Numbered from the stretch's first letter, positions 12,627 through 20,042 are shown. The stretch: DNA of 21,672 bases from Fibrobacter sp. (GCA_017550445.1 JAFZOV010000138.1:1-21672); one strand, 5' to 3'. Notes: generated by a model from the letters alone, not told the origin. Translations and numbers: made by a program.

Positions 12627-13982
12627 ATGCCTATGATTCGTTTTTCACCCATTTTGGGCTTAGTTGCGCCTTTTTTGATGCTCTTTTCGGGCTGTACGGT
12701 GGAACGTGCCCAGGAACAGGTTCTTGCTGAACATGCAAACGGGGCCAAAAAGACCTCGATTTGGGTATATCCCGATGGCGAGATTTTAAAGAGAAACGAA
12801 TGGTATACCGATGGAATCAAGGAACTGGAAATCCCGTACAAGGACGGGGTTCCGCATGGGGACTTCAAGCGATGGACGGGGTTTGGTGATGTGGCGCTAT
12901 TGGGGCGCTACAAGAAAGGGCTTAAAGACGGCAAGTGGACCTCGCTTTTTAGCGACAAAAAAGTGGAAGCGTACCGCTATTACGAAGAGGATCACCCTGT
13001 AGGCGATTGGGAAGGCTGGCATTATAATCGCGAAAAGGCCTTCGAAGAACACTATGATGACAAGGGCCTGGCGGTGGGTATCTGGAAAAAATGGTTCGAT
13101 AACGGGGCCTTGGAACAAGAGGGTAATTGCCACGCCAAGTGGGACCCTAAGCGAGAGATTGTTTCTGCCGCGACAGATACGGTTGCTTACCTGAAACGCT
13201 TTTCGAAGGATTGTCACTTGCTAGAAGAATTTACTTGCAGAAACGGCAGGCTTGATGGATCGTTCTCGCTGTATTACGAAAGCTATGGCGAAAAGATGGA
13301 TTCTGCAAACTGCGGAACCGGGCGCCTGCGAGTGCAGGGCGTACTTGGTAAAGGAACTTCGGGCAAGGATAGTGCTCTTATTGGGACGGTGACTTATTAC
13401 AGGGCTGACGGAACGCCCATGAAGCAGGAACATTGGGACCGCGACGGCAAGCGTGACTCCGTATGGCGGTGGTTCGACGAAAAAGGCATTGTGGTCCGTG
13501 AATGCGACTTGAAGGTGTCCGGTGTGGTCTATGGCGCCTGTGAAGGGAATATGTCCAAGTTCTGTGCAGAGACTTCGTATGTGGGAATAATCGGCGGGGT
13601 TCTCGATAGCTCAAATTTGGCGCAGAGCGTGAATTTTGAACAAAGTATTGGCCGGTATCCGGCGACCATTCGTTATTTTAAGCCTGGCCGTTCGCTTTTA
13701 TACGAAGAATACTGGAAAGATGGAATGATTGCCGAAAGCAGGAGCTTTTTCCCTGATACTATGGGAGGAAAGCTTGCTAGCGAAACCTTCTGGAAAGACG
13801 GTAAACGTAACGGAATTATGCGCAACTGGTATGCAAGCGGCGTACTCCGCGATAGCCTTACCTATGTAAACGGAGAACGGGTGGGTGAGCAGTTCAGCTA
13901 TGATACCACCGGAAAGCTCACTATACATAAAACAGAGGCCGGTAAGAACCGGCCTGTGATAATGCATTTGCTAGGGGAATGA
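12627..13982 (+). CDS. MORN-variant (YwqK-like) repeat lipoprotein
   Basis: A 451-aa predicted lipoprotein with lipobox FSGC (Cys 23). The body consists of degenerate repeats of about 22-25 residues with the pattern Y.DG...G.W..W...G. Examples are YKDGVPHGDFKRW, YKKGLKDGKWTSLF, YDDKGLAVGIWKKWFDNGAL, DRDGKRDSVWRWFDEKGIV and FWKDGKRNGIMRNWYASGVL. These are MORN_2-type repeats as in the 'YwqK family antitoxin' annotation group. That family name comes from another species, and there is no toxin partner here. Several cysteine pairs may form disulphides. The frame is open further upstream to 12492, but ATG 12627 places the signal peptide correctly; ATG 12633 is also possible. The 3' end nearly touches the convergent symporter gene. 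Confidence 0.85.
   Translation: MPMIRFSPILGLVAPFLMLFSGCTVERAQEQVLAEHANGAKKTSIWVYPDGEILKRNEWYTDGIKELEIPYKDGVPHGDFKRWTGFGDVALLGRYKKGLKDGKWTSLFSDKKVEAYRYYEEDHPVGDWEGWHYNREKAFEEHYDDKGLAVGIWKKWFDNGALEQEGNCHAKWDPKREIVSAATDTVAYLKRFSKDCHLLEEFTCRNGRLDGSFSLYYESYGEKMDSANCGTGRLRVQGVLGKGTSGKDSALIGTVTYYRADGTPMKQEHWDRDGKRDSVWRWFDEKGIVVRECDLKVSGVVYGACEGNMSKFCAETSYVGIIGGVLDSSNLAQSVNFEQSIGRYPATIRYFKPGRSLLYEEYWKDGMIAESRSFFPDTMGGKLASETFWKDGKRNGIMRNWYASGVLRDSLTYVNGERVGEQFSYDTTGKLTIHKTEAGKNRPVIMHLLGE
13936..13955 (-). terminator. Probable terminator of the symporter gene, inside the convergent lipoprotein gene
   Basis: AGGCCGGT (13936-13943) and ACCGGCCT (13948-13955) form a perfect 8-bp stem around AAGA. On the minus strand it begins 28 nt after the symporter stop codon and is followed by CTCTGTTTTATG, a moderate U-tract. 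The same bases encode the last residues of the YwqK-like protein. Confidence 0.5.
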
Positions 13983-13983
13983 C

Positions 13984-15393
13984 TTAGCCGAAAATCTTGG
14001 CGCAGAGTTCCGGTGCAAACTTGGACAGGTAGCCCTGAATCAAGAGGATTGACACCAGCAGCGGCAACACCCACTTGAAGTAGATTCTGAAGAATTTGTT
14101 GTACGGAATCTTGTAGCCCTTACCGGCGTTCATTTCGTCAAAGAACTTGGACTGACCCCAACCGTAACGGCTAGAGCAGAAAATGGCGATGAACATGCCG
14201 CCTGCCGGGAGCATGGTGTTGCTCACGATAAAGTCTTCAAGGTCCAAGACGCAGCTACCAGGTCCAAACGGCTGGAAGCCCGAAAGCACGTTGAAGCCGA
14301 GAGCGCACGGGAGCGACAATGCAAACACGACAATAATGTTCCAGAATGCCACCTTCTTGCGTTCGTAACCCTTGAGGTCCATCCAGAACGAGACAATGTT
14401 TTCGAACACGGCAATAAGTGTCGAGAGAGCCGCAAAAGACATGAACAGGAAGAATGCCGCACCGAAGACACGGCCACCAGGCATCATAGCGAACACATTC
14501 GAAAGGGTCACAAAGATAAGGCCCGGACCCTGACCAGGAGACTGGTTGAACGCAAAGCAGCTCGGGATAATAATGAGACCTGCGACAAGGGCGACGGCAG
14601 TGTCCAAAATACAGACACTCGTGGCTTCCTTGGTCAGAGAATGCTTCTTGCCGATATAGCTACCGAAAATAGCCATGCTACCGATACCGAGGCTCAAGGT
14701 AAAGAAGGCGTGAGCAAATGCAGCAAAGATGGCTTCGCCCATACCCTTGCCCGATTGCGTCAAGCGTTCAAAAGAGGGGAGCAGGTAGAATTCAAGGCCT
14801 TTGCCAGCACCAGGGAGAGTTACGGCACGAATGGCGAGGAGCACCATGATGACCAAAAGGCAAATCATCATTTTCTTGGTCACCATTTCGACGCCCTTCT
14901 GAAGGCCAATCGAAACAATACCCAAGCCGATCACGATGGCGACCGTCATCCAGAAAATCATGAGGGCCGGGTTGCCGAGCATTTCGCCGAAGCCGCTCGC
15001 AATCTGGTCCGGAGTTCCCTGCAAGAACTTGTCGTCGGTGACCATCTTGTAGAAGTAGTAAAGCATCCAGCCGGTGACCACCGAGTAGAATGCCATCAAT
15101 ATATAGTTCGCCGAAATCAGCGGGTACTTGGCCCAATGCCACTTGGTGCCCGGCTGTTCCAGGTGGTCGAAGGCGCGAGCGATACCGCTTTTACCGCCAC
15201 GACCCAAGGCAAGTTCTGCCATCAGGATCGGAAGCCCGAGGAAGAGCAGGAAGCCGAGGTAGGGGAGCACGAAGGCCGCTCCGCCATACTGACCTGCGAT
15301 GTAAGGGAAACGCCACACGTTGCCAAGGCCAATGGCACAACCGGCGGCAATGAGAATAAAACCGAGTCTTGATTTAAAGTTTTCGCGTTCCAT
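13984..15393 (-). CDS. Sodium-dependent amino acid symporter (NSS/SNF family)
   Basis: A 469-aa inner-membrane transporter of the neurotransmitter:sodium symporter family (LeuT/MhsT/Tyt1 fold), which couples Na+ entry to amino-acid uptake. The N-terminal TM1 hallmark is clear: SRLGFILIAAGCAIGLGNVW, then RFPY and GGAAFVLPY. LPILMAELALGRGG (TM2) and the TM6 region LSLGIGSMAIFGSYI (with the unwound G-S-M) are also present. About 11 to 12 hydrophobic helices are visible, and the chain ends soon after the last one, as in short bacterial members. The exact substrate cannot be told. It starts 15 nt after batE and is probably cotranscribed with batDE. The ATG lacks a clear Shine-Dalgarno. Confidence 0.92.
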   Translation of the reverse strand: MERENFKSRLGFILIAAGCAIGLGNVWRFPYIAGQYGGAAFVLPYLGFLLFLGLPILMAELALGRGGKSGIARAFDHLEQPGTKWHWAKYPLISANYILMAFYSVVTGWMLYYFYKMVTDDKFLQGTPDQIASGFGEMLGNPALMIFWMTVAIVIGLGIVSIGLQKGVEMVTKKMMICLLVIMVLLAIRAVTLPGAGKGLEFYLLPSFERLTQSGKGMGEAIFAAFAHAFFTLSLGIGSMAIFGSYIGKKHSLTKEATSVCILDTAVALVAGLIIIPSCFAFNQSPGQGPGLIFVTLSNVFAMMPGGRVFGAAFFLFMSFAALSTLIAVFENIVSFWMDLKGYERKKVAFWNIIVVFALSLPCALGFNVLSGFQPFGPGSCVLDLEDFIVSNTMLPAGGMFIAIFCSSRYGWGQSKFFDEMNAGKGYKIPYNKFFRIYFKWVLPLLVSILLIQGYLSKFAPELCAKIFG

Positions 15394-15408
15394 GATTCAA
15401 AAGATAGT

Positions 15409-16179
15409 TTACTTTACGATTCCGATGTCAGACTGTTTCACAAAACCGCGGACTTTTTCGCCCAGGCGGATTTCTGCGTAATTTCCTTGTTCGCTGAGCA
15501 CTTCGAAGGTGGTTCCTTCGGAAAGGGTGTTGAGCGTCTGTGATTTTTCGTTGGGGGCGCTGGTAACGTCAGCGTCTTTGGCCGTTACGACTCCTTCAAT
15601 GTCGGTTTCGGCGACAAGAATCTTGTAGCCGGCGCTCATGGCGATAATGCAGAAAATGCCCGAAAGGACGAATAGCGAGCCTATCAGAACGTTTTTGGCC
15701 TTACTGTTACGGCTGATGCGCCTTGCAATCGCGATAATTGCCATAACCCAGAAGAGTCCGAGCAAGGTCCACATTTGGGTTTTGAGTGAAAGGGCGTGGT
15801 GGGCCTTGAAAAGGCCGGAGAGAAGCGGATTTTCTTCGCCGTCTTCTTCCACCTTGTCGCGGGTCATGGTCTGCGCATACTTGAGGTTGTGCAGAATGTC
15901 GTCGTTGCTGGGGTCGAGGCGGAGTGCCGACTTATAATAATAGATGGCGAAGCCGAGCTTGCCGTTTCTGAAGTAGGCGTTGGCGAGGTTGTAGTAAAGG
16001 TCTGCGTTTTCGGAGCCGTTGTCGACGCAAGTGCGCCATTCGTCAATAGCGCGTTCAAAGTCGCCTTCGTTGTATGCCTTGGTGCCAGTTTCGATGCCGG
16101 CGCATGCTGGGGCTGCCACGGCCGCAGTCACCGCGAAAGTCAAAAGAAATATGATGTTTTTTATAATACTCTTCAGCAT
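15409..16179 (-). CDS. batE: BatE-like TPR/SH3 membrane protein
   Basis: A 256-aa protein with the BatE layout. There is a signal peptide (about 1-27), TPR units at about 28-100 (TKAYNEGDFERAIDEWRTCV; ADLYYNLANAYFRNGKLGFA; SALRLDPSNDDILHNLKYAQ), an acidic linker, two transmembrane helices (about 136-152 and 163-183) and a C-terminal bacterial SH3 domain (about 195-256, VTAKDADVTSAPNEKSQTL; GFVKQSDIGIVK). Bat proteins are inner-membrane proteins linked to aerotolerance and envelope stress in Bacteroides and Leptospira; their exact biochemistry is unclear. The ATG 16179 lies 5 nt after batD with AAAGGTG upstream. The open frame reaches further upstream, but only within batD coding sequence. Confidence 0.88.
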   Translation of the reverse strand: MLKSIIKNIIFLLTFAVTAAVAAPACAGIETGTKAYNEGDFERAIDEWRTCVDNGSENADLYYNLANAYFRNGKLGFAIYYYKSALRLDPSNDDILHNLKYAQTMTRDKVEEDGEENPLLSGLFKAHHALSLKTQMWTLLGLFWVMAIIAIARRISRNSKAKNVLIGSLFVLSGIFCIIAMSAGYKILVAETDIEGVVTAKDADVTSAPNEKSQTLNTLSEGTTFEVLSEQGNYAEIRLGEKVRGFVKQSDIGIVK

Positions 16180-16184
16180 AAGTG

Positions 16185-17996
16185 TTACACCTTTACCTCG
16201 TCGCACAGCTTTTCCACGTCTTCGAGCATTTTCTGCTGCTCGTCCTTGGTCGGGTTCACCGGGGCGAATCGCGCGAAGGCGCACTTTTCGAGCCAATTGT
16301 CAATTGCGACGATGGTTTCGCTCTTTACGCCGAGCTTTGCGAGTTCTTCCTTCATTTGCGGGCGAGTCATGCCCTTGAATTCCAAGTTGGTCTTGTCGCT
16401 TAAGTAATCGATCAATCCGTTTTCGAGTGCCGCATAGAGCGCCTTGGCGTCGCCCTTCTTAAGTGCTTCGCGGGCGTTTGCAAAGCGGGCTTTGAGCATC
16501 TTGTTTGCCTTGCCTTTACGCACGAGTGCTGCGTCGCTGTTGTGCTTGCGGCGGCTACGCACTGCAAATGTCACAATCAGGTAGAACGGAACTGCGGCTG
16601 CAAAAATGGCCCAGTAAAGAATGCTCTTGTAGGGAGCGGTGTTGCTTGCCGATTCGCGGACTTTGTGAATAAAGCGGATGTCGCTACCGAGCGATTCTAT
16701 TTCTTGCTTTTGAACGGCGGCGGGGCCTTGTGCTGCCGGAGCCTGGAAGATTGCTTCGGTGCTTGCGTCACCCTTTTCTACAACAACGTTCCAGGGGCCG
16801 GCCTTGGCAGTTTCGTAAGACTTTTTGCTCGGGTTGAACCAAGAGTAGGTGATTTCGGGAATGGTGAATTCACCCTTCTTTTTGGGGTACAGGAACACAC
16901 GGATGTTCTTGGTGGTAATCACCTTGTTGCCGACAATCTTCTTGTTGATTTCGTTTTCAGGCGGCACCGAGCGGAATTCGCCGAAGTCGGGGAGCTTGGG
17001 GTCGGTAATGGAACCTGGCAGACCGTCACCCTTGATGTTGATGGTGAGTGTCATGGCTTCGCCGACCTTGAGGTTAGTGCGGTCAAAGTCGGCGTTAAAG
17101 CTGTAGCTGCCGACCATGCCGCTAAAGTCGGCGGGTTTGCCTTCGGTGGGAAGCGGCTTTACGGTAATGTTTATAATGGGAGTCTGTGTTTCGGTTTCTA
17201 CGGATTCCTGCTTGACGCTCCTACTGGAGAATGTCATGCCGCCCATCTGCTTGTTTTCTTCGACAACCTTGGGCTCGCCACGCTTGGTGTACTTGAACTT
17301 GAACGGCGGAATTTGCAGGTTGCCGCTCTTGGTGGCGCTGAGCCAGGCGAACTTGGCGCTGGCCTGCATTTCGCGGCGGGAGCCTTCGACAGGTTCAAAT
17401 TTCATGTTGGCGAGGTCGCTACGGTGCACGATGAAGTCATCACCGGTATTCATGTCGGTAGCCTGCAGGCCGCCTTCGAAGTGTTCGTAAGTGTGGAAGC
17501 CGAGCGTCACGTTGAACTGCTCGCCTTCGTAAACGGATTTCTTGCTAGGGGTGAGGCTTACGCTTAACGCGTCATCGGTATAGGCGCGCTGGATGGTGAT
17601 CGGAATATCTCCCGTGAGGTTGCGTTTCTGGTCGTCGATGGTCATGAAAATTTGGCCGACGCTAAAACGACCTGTTTTTTTAGGGGTTCTTAGGTTGAAT
17701 GTGTAGATTCGGGCCTTATAACCGCCTCGGCTGTGTCCACCGCTAAAGAAGGAATTGAACATGTCCTCGATATCGGGGCGGATTACCTGGTCGGAACTGT
17801 CCAACTTTACTAGTGAGAAACCGTTTGCCGTTTCTATTGAAAGGTCGCTTCGGTTTTCGGGAAGTTCATTGAGCGGAAATACGAGTTGAAGTCCGAAGGT
17901 CTTGCCCGATTCGATGCGTTCCCGGTCCACTTGCAGGGACGGCCGTGCTTGTGCGCACAGGGCAGCGGCTAGGCAAAATAAAATAATACGTTTCAT
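16185..17996 (-). CDS. batD: BatD family protein (oxygen tolerance)
   Basis: A 603-aa BatD homologue. The signal peptide is MKRIILFCLAAALCAQA. Long periplasmic beta-sandwich domains follow, with the typical BatD segments LQVDRERIESGKTFGLQLVF, VSLTPSKKSVYEGEQFNVTL, YSFNADFDRTNLKVGEAMTL (then TINIKGDG) and FLYPKKKGEFTIPEITYSWF. One transmembrane helix lies near 465-485 (ILYWAIFAAAVPFYLIVTFA), and a cytoplasmic helical tail is rich in Lys and Glu. A short FFSGGHSRGGYK insert sits near the N-terminus. BatD normally lies with moxR, batA and batB, but here only batE and a symporter follow, and the upstream 450 bp hold no gene of this set. Promoter not clear; AAAATTTG at 18017-18010 could be a -10. 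Confidence 0.9.
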   Translation of the reverse strand: MKRIILFCLAAALCAQARPSLQVDRERIESGKTFGLQLVFPLNELPENRSDLSIETANGFSLVKLDSSDQVIRPDIEDMFNSFFSGGHSRGGYKARIYTFNLRTPKKTGRFSVGQIFMTIDDQKRNLTGDIPITIQRAYTDDALSVSLTPSKKSVYEGEQFNVTLGFHTYEHFEGGLQATDMNTGDDFIVHRSDLANMKFEPVEGSRREMQASAKFAWLSATKSGNLQIPPFKFKYTKRGEPKVVEENKQMGGMTFSSRSVKQESVETETQTPIINITVKPLPTEGKPADFSGMVGSYSFNADFDRTNLKVGEAMTLTINIKGDGLPGSITDPKLPDFGEFRSVPPENEINKKIVGNKVITTKNIRVFLYPKKKGEFTIPEITYSWFNPSKKSYETAKAGPWNVVVEKGDASTEAIFQAPAAQGPAAVQKQEIESLGSDIRFIHKVRESASNTAPYKSILYWAIFAAAVPFYLIVTFAVRSRRKHNSDAALVRKGKANKMLKARFANAREALKKGDAKALYAALENGLIDYLSDKTNLEFKGMTRPQMKEELAKLGVKSETIVAIDNWLEKCAFARFAPVNPTKDEQQKMLEDVEKLCDEVKV

Positions 17997-18041
17997 GCCC
18001 CAAAAATACCAAATTTTTACAGAAAAGACAAAAAGGGCGCT

Positions 18042-18071
18042 GTCTTCCCGGCCTCCGAGCCGGGATCTCCA
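18042..18071. repeat. Dispersed palindromic repeat, relative of the one at 459
   Basis: TCCCGGC (18046-18052) pairs with GCCGGGA (18059-18065) around CTCCGA and is followed by TCTCCA. The flanks GTC.TCCC and GGGATCTCCA match the element at 459-486. Confidence 0.5.
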
Positions 18072-18086
18072 TTTCTAACAGAAAAA

Positions 18087-18109
18087 CAACTTTTTTCTCA
18101 AAAAAGTTG
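18087..18109. other. Perfect A/T-rich hairpin upstream of the small ORF and batD
   Basis: CAACTTTTTT (18087-18096) and AAAAAAGTTG (18100-18109) form a 10-bp perfect stem with a CTC loop. It resembles a bidirectional terminator and would insulate the batD side from the strong promoter at 18131. No gene ends directly beside it. Confidence 0.4.
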
Positions 18110-18130
18110 CGGAATATATATTATTTCCCC

Positions 18131-18161
18131 TTGACGCGTTAGTAAATTTTTGTTAAATTTG
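18131..18161 (+). promoter_or_regulatory. Strong promoter of the small ORF/small RNA
   Basis: TTGACG (18131-18136), a 17-nt spacer and TAAATT (18154-18159) followed by TGGC give TAAATTTG, an exact TAnnTTTG. The motif matches the tRNA-Leu promoter (TTGACA-N17-AAAATTTGGC). Transcription would start near 18166, about 50 nt before the ATG of the small ORF. Confidence 0.65.
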
Positions 18162-18216
18162 GCGCGCTGTTAAAAAATGGCGATAAAACGCTAAAAACAA
18201 AGGATAAAAGGATTAT

Positions 18217-18279
18217 ATGTACTGCATTCTCGCTGCCCTCCTGATCAAGAGCTTCAAGAAGTATGGCAAGCGCGCTTAA
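18217..18279 (+). CDS. Small ORF, 20-residue hydrophobic-cationic peptide
   Basis: A short frame encoding MYCILAALLIKSFKKYGKRA. It has a hydrophobic N-terminal half with one Cys and a lysine/arginine-rich C-terminal half. AAAGGA and AAGG lie 5-16 nt before the ATG, the promoter at 18131 points at it, and T8 (18293-18300) and a second strong terminator (18321-18358) follow. Nearly all codons are the preferred ones of highly expressed genes here (ATC, TTC, CTC/CTG, GGC, and AAG for all four lysines). This argues for real translation. I know no family. Possible roles are a small membrane-active peptide, a type I toxin-like peptide or a leader peptide. The transcript could instead act mainly as a small RNA. 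Confidence 0.5.
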   Translation: MYCILAALLIKSFKKYGKRA

Positions 18280-18320
18280 TCGCCGCTCGCTCTTTTTTTT
18301 GATTTTCTCTCTCTGATGAT

Positions 18321-18358
18321 TACCGATTTAGCTGAATGGGCTGATCGGTATTTTTTTT
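18321..18358 (+). terminator. Rho-independent terminator of the small transcript
   Basis: TACCGAT (18321-18327) pairs with ATCGGTA (18344-18350), with an inner AGC/GCT pairing and a 7-nt loop, followed by eight Ts (18351-18358). It works only on the plus strand and therefore belongs to the small ORF unit. An earlier T8 at 18293-18300 after an imperfect GC hairpin may be a first terminator. Confidence 0.8.
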
Positions 18359-18456
18359 CGCCTTAGTCAAAGTGGCGCTCCTGCGGAGCGCGTTTTGTTC
18401 GGCTCGGCCATAGAAAAAATGCAAGTATTTTTTCTGCGGCTCTCGCCTTAGTCAAA
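18358..18456. repeat. 14-bp direct repeat flanking a hairpin-rich 71-bp segment
   Basis: TCGCCTTAGTCAAA occurs at 18358-18371 and again at 18443-18456. The right copy contains the mqnC stop codon (TAA at 18450-18448), so the left copy is a duplication of the mqnC end. Between them lie two hairpins: GCGCTCC/GGAGCGC at 18375-18391 and an A/T one at 18412-18435. This may be the footprint of a small inserted element with target duplication, or a simple tandem duplication. Confidence 0.5.
18412..18435 (-). terminator. Possible mqnC terminator
   Basis: AGAAAAAAT (18412-18420) pairs with ATTTTTTCT (18427-18435) around GCAAGT. It lies 13 nt after the mqnC stop on the minus strand. The stem is A/T only, so it would be weak. 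Confidence 0.35.
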
Positions 18457-19482
18457 ATTTAAGGAGCGGCGGTAGGGGGTAAAGCCGGCGTTTTTGATGA
18501 AATTTTCGGCTTCTTCGATGCTAGTGAGGCCGTGATTCTTGAGCACGTTTTCTTCGATGACGATACTGTTGATGTCGTCGGCACCGGCATGTAGCCCAAG
18601 TTCACCGAGTGAAAGCCCCATTCCGAGCAGAGAAACCTCGATGTGGGGGATATTGTCAAAGAAAATGCGGCTTAAAGCCAAAAGTTTCAGGTATTCGTCA
18701 CCGCGAACGTGGCGAATCGGGAACTTGTCGGTTTGCGGCTGGAATGTCCACACCACAAAGCTCTTGAAACCCTGCGCAATGTCCTGAGTCTTGCGCACGT
18801 AATCCAGATGCTCGATGATTTCTTCGGGAGTTTCGCAGCTGCCGAAAACGATGTTTGCGCTGCCGGGGAGCCCTTTCTTGTGGCAGGCGGCGAGTGTGTC
18901 GCACCATTTTTGCGCCGGGAGTTTTTTGGGGCTGAGCAGTTGGCGCATGCGGTCGGAGAGGATTTCGGCTCCTGCGCCAGGAACGGAAGAGAGGCCCGCA
19001 TCCTTAAGAATGTCTAGCAACTCGTCCAGACTCATGTGGTTGAATTCGGCGATGCGCACGAGTTCCACCGGCGAAAATCCGCGGACTTTCACGCCGAGTT
19101 CCTGCGTAAGCATTTTCAGCACATCGGTGTAATAGCTGAGCGGAATGTCCTTGTTCACGCCGCCTTGCAAAAAAATCTGGTCGGCGCCCTTGGCTTTTGC
19201 TTCAAGCGTCTTTTGGCGGATTTCGTCCAAACTAAGCACGTAGGCTTCGGGGCTGTGCGCGGGCCTGCAAAAGCAACAGAAACTGCAAGTGATTTCACAG
19301 ACGTTTGTGTAGTTCACGATGCGAAAAGCGGTGTAGCCCACCTTGCCTTCAGGGTGCATACGCTTACGGATAGCGTCTCCTGCCTGCACCACCTCGGTCC
19401 ACGGGGCGTTCTTCAAAATGGTGAGCGCTTCGTTCGGTGTCAGGCGTGTGCCGTCAATCGCTTTTTGCAAAAGGGAATTCAT
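18448..19482 (-). CDS. mqnC: Cyclic dehypoxanthine futalosine synthase MqnC (radical SAM)
   Basis: A 344-aa radical SAM enzyme of the futalosine route to menaquinone. It cyclises dehypoxanthine futalosine to the cyclic form. The [4Fe-4S] motif CEITCSFC (Cys 62, 66, 69) follows NYTNV, as usual in MqnC. Other family segments are IFLQGGVNKDIPLSYYTDVL, VRGFSPVELVRIAEFNHMSL, SVPGAGAEILSDRMRQLLSP (then KK), WTFQPQTDKFP, YLKLLALSRIFFDNIPHIEV, GADDINSIVIEENVL and NAGFTPYRRSLNFD. The ATG at 19482 overlaps the TAA of the zeta-toxin gene by one base (TAATG), so mqnC is probably translated from the toxin-antitoxin transcript. MqnA, MqnB and MqnD are not in the window. MqnE is related, but the C-terminal part fits MqnC better. 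Confidence 0.9.
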   Translation of the reverse strand: MNSLLQKAIDGTRLTPNEALTILKNAPWTEVVQAGDAIRKRMHPEGKVGYTAFRIVNYTNVCEITCSFCCFCRPAHSPEAYVLSLDEIRQKTLEAKAKGADQIFLQGGVNKDIPLSYYTDVLKMLTQELGVKVRGFSPVELVRIAEFNHMSLDELLDILKDAGLSSVPGAGAEILSDRMRQLLSPKKLPAQKWCDTLAACHKKGLPGSANIVFGSCETPEEIIEHLDYVRKTQDIAQGFKSFVVWTFQPQTDKFPIRHVRGDEYLKLLALSRIFFDNIPHIEVSLLGMGLSLGELGLHAGADDINSIVIEENVLKNHGLTSIEEAENFIKNAGFTPYRRSLNFD

Positions 19483-20042
19483 TATTTTACTAGAACTTTA
19501 GCCCAAATAGGTAATTTTTCGGCTCTATAGACTGTGCGGCTTTTTTTTATCGAGACAATCTTGACAAATTGCTCGGAATTGTCGTAGAGTTCCACTTTGT
19601 CGCATAAGGGCAATACTTCTTGCAGCTTTTGTAGCGATTCTACATATCGCCGTTCGATATCTGTTTCAGGAATTCCATGCCCGCCACTTGCGACGCGGTT
19701 GCGAATGCGCTCTTTCGCGATGTCAACTGATTGGACATAGACAAAATGCAACTCGATTTCATAGCCAAGGCGTTTGGCCTCTTTGATATCGCGAACGGAT
19801 GTTCTTCCGCACAAGGTCGTTTCTCGATTGAAAGAAAAACCGTTGTTTAAGCAGTCTTGATTCTTTTTGCAGGCGATTTTTCCAGCACGAAGAAGGTCCA
19901 AAGGATTTTTCCAGTCCCACCCGTTTTCACGAACAATTTCATCTACATTTATTCTGGGAATATCAAAAAGCTCTCTATTCGTTTGATAGAGTGTAGATTT
20001 TCCACAGCCGTTGGGACCGGCGAACAGGACGAGTTTGGACAA
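19482..20042 (-). CDS. Zeta-toxin-like P-loop kinase (AAA family)
   Basis: A 186-aa P-loop protein of the zeta-toxin group. The first residues carry Walker A GPNGCGKST (9-17). RINVDEIVRENGWDW follows at the position where zeta toxins bind substrate, then NGFSFNRETTLCGRTSV, then YEIELHFVYVQSVDIAKERI and RNRVASGGHGIPE, the typical R-x-x-x-R...GGHxIP segment. Characterised zeta toxins phosphorylate UDP-N-acetylglucosamine and so block wall synthesis; whether this one does is inference. The start is TTG 20042, since AAGAGG lies 6 nt upstream and no Met precedes the P-loop. It directly follows a small ORF that is probably its antitoxin, and its stop overlaps the mqnC start. Confidence 0.85.
   Translation of the reverse strand: MSKLVLFAGPNGCGKSTLYQTNRELFDIPRINVDEIVRENGWDWKNPLDLLRAGKIACKKNQDCLNNGFSFNRETTLCGRTSVRDIKEAKRLGYEIELHFVYVQSVDIAKERIRNRVASGGHGIPETDIERRYVESLQKLQEVLPLCDKVELYDNSEQFVKIVSIKKSRTVYRAEKLPIWAKVLVK

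Larger units (their letters stand above)
17997..18447. other. Long intergenic region between batD and mqnC
   Basis: This 451-bp stretch has no long gene. It holds, left to right, a dispersed palindrome (18042-18071), an A/T hairpin (18087-18109), a strong promoter (18131-18161), a 20-codon ORF (18217-18279), a T8 tract (18293-18300), a terminator (18321-18358), a GC-rich hairpin (18375-18391), an A/T hairpin before the mqnC stop (18412-18435) and a 14-bp direct repeat (18358-18371 and 18443-18456). Confidence 0.7.

Noticed and set aside
12627..13982. Reading the YwqK-like lipoprotein as an antitoxin
   Set aside because: The 'YwqK antitoxin' label is inherited from one Bacillus annotation. 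The protein here is a lipoprotein with no toxin gene beside it.
16180..16296. Upstream extension of the batE frame
   Set aside because: It lies within the end of batD and encodes an arginine-rich sequence. The signal peptide starts at 16179.
18166..18300. 6S RNA, SRP RNA or tmRNA at the strong promoter
   Set aside because: No long paired ends, no SRP tetraloop domain and no tRNA-like ends could be found. The translated ORF is the better explanation.
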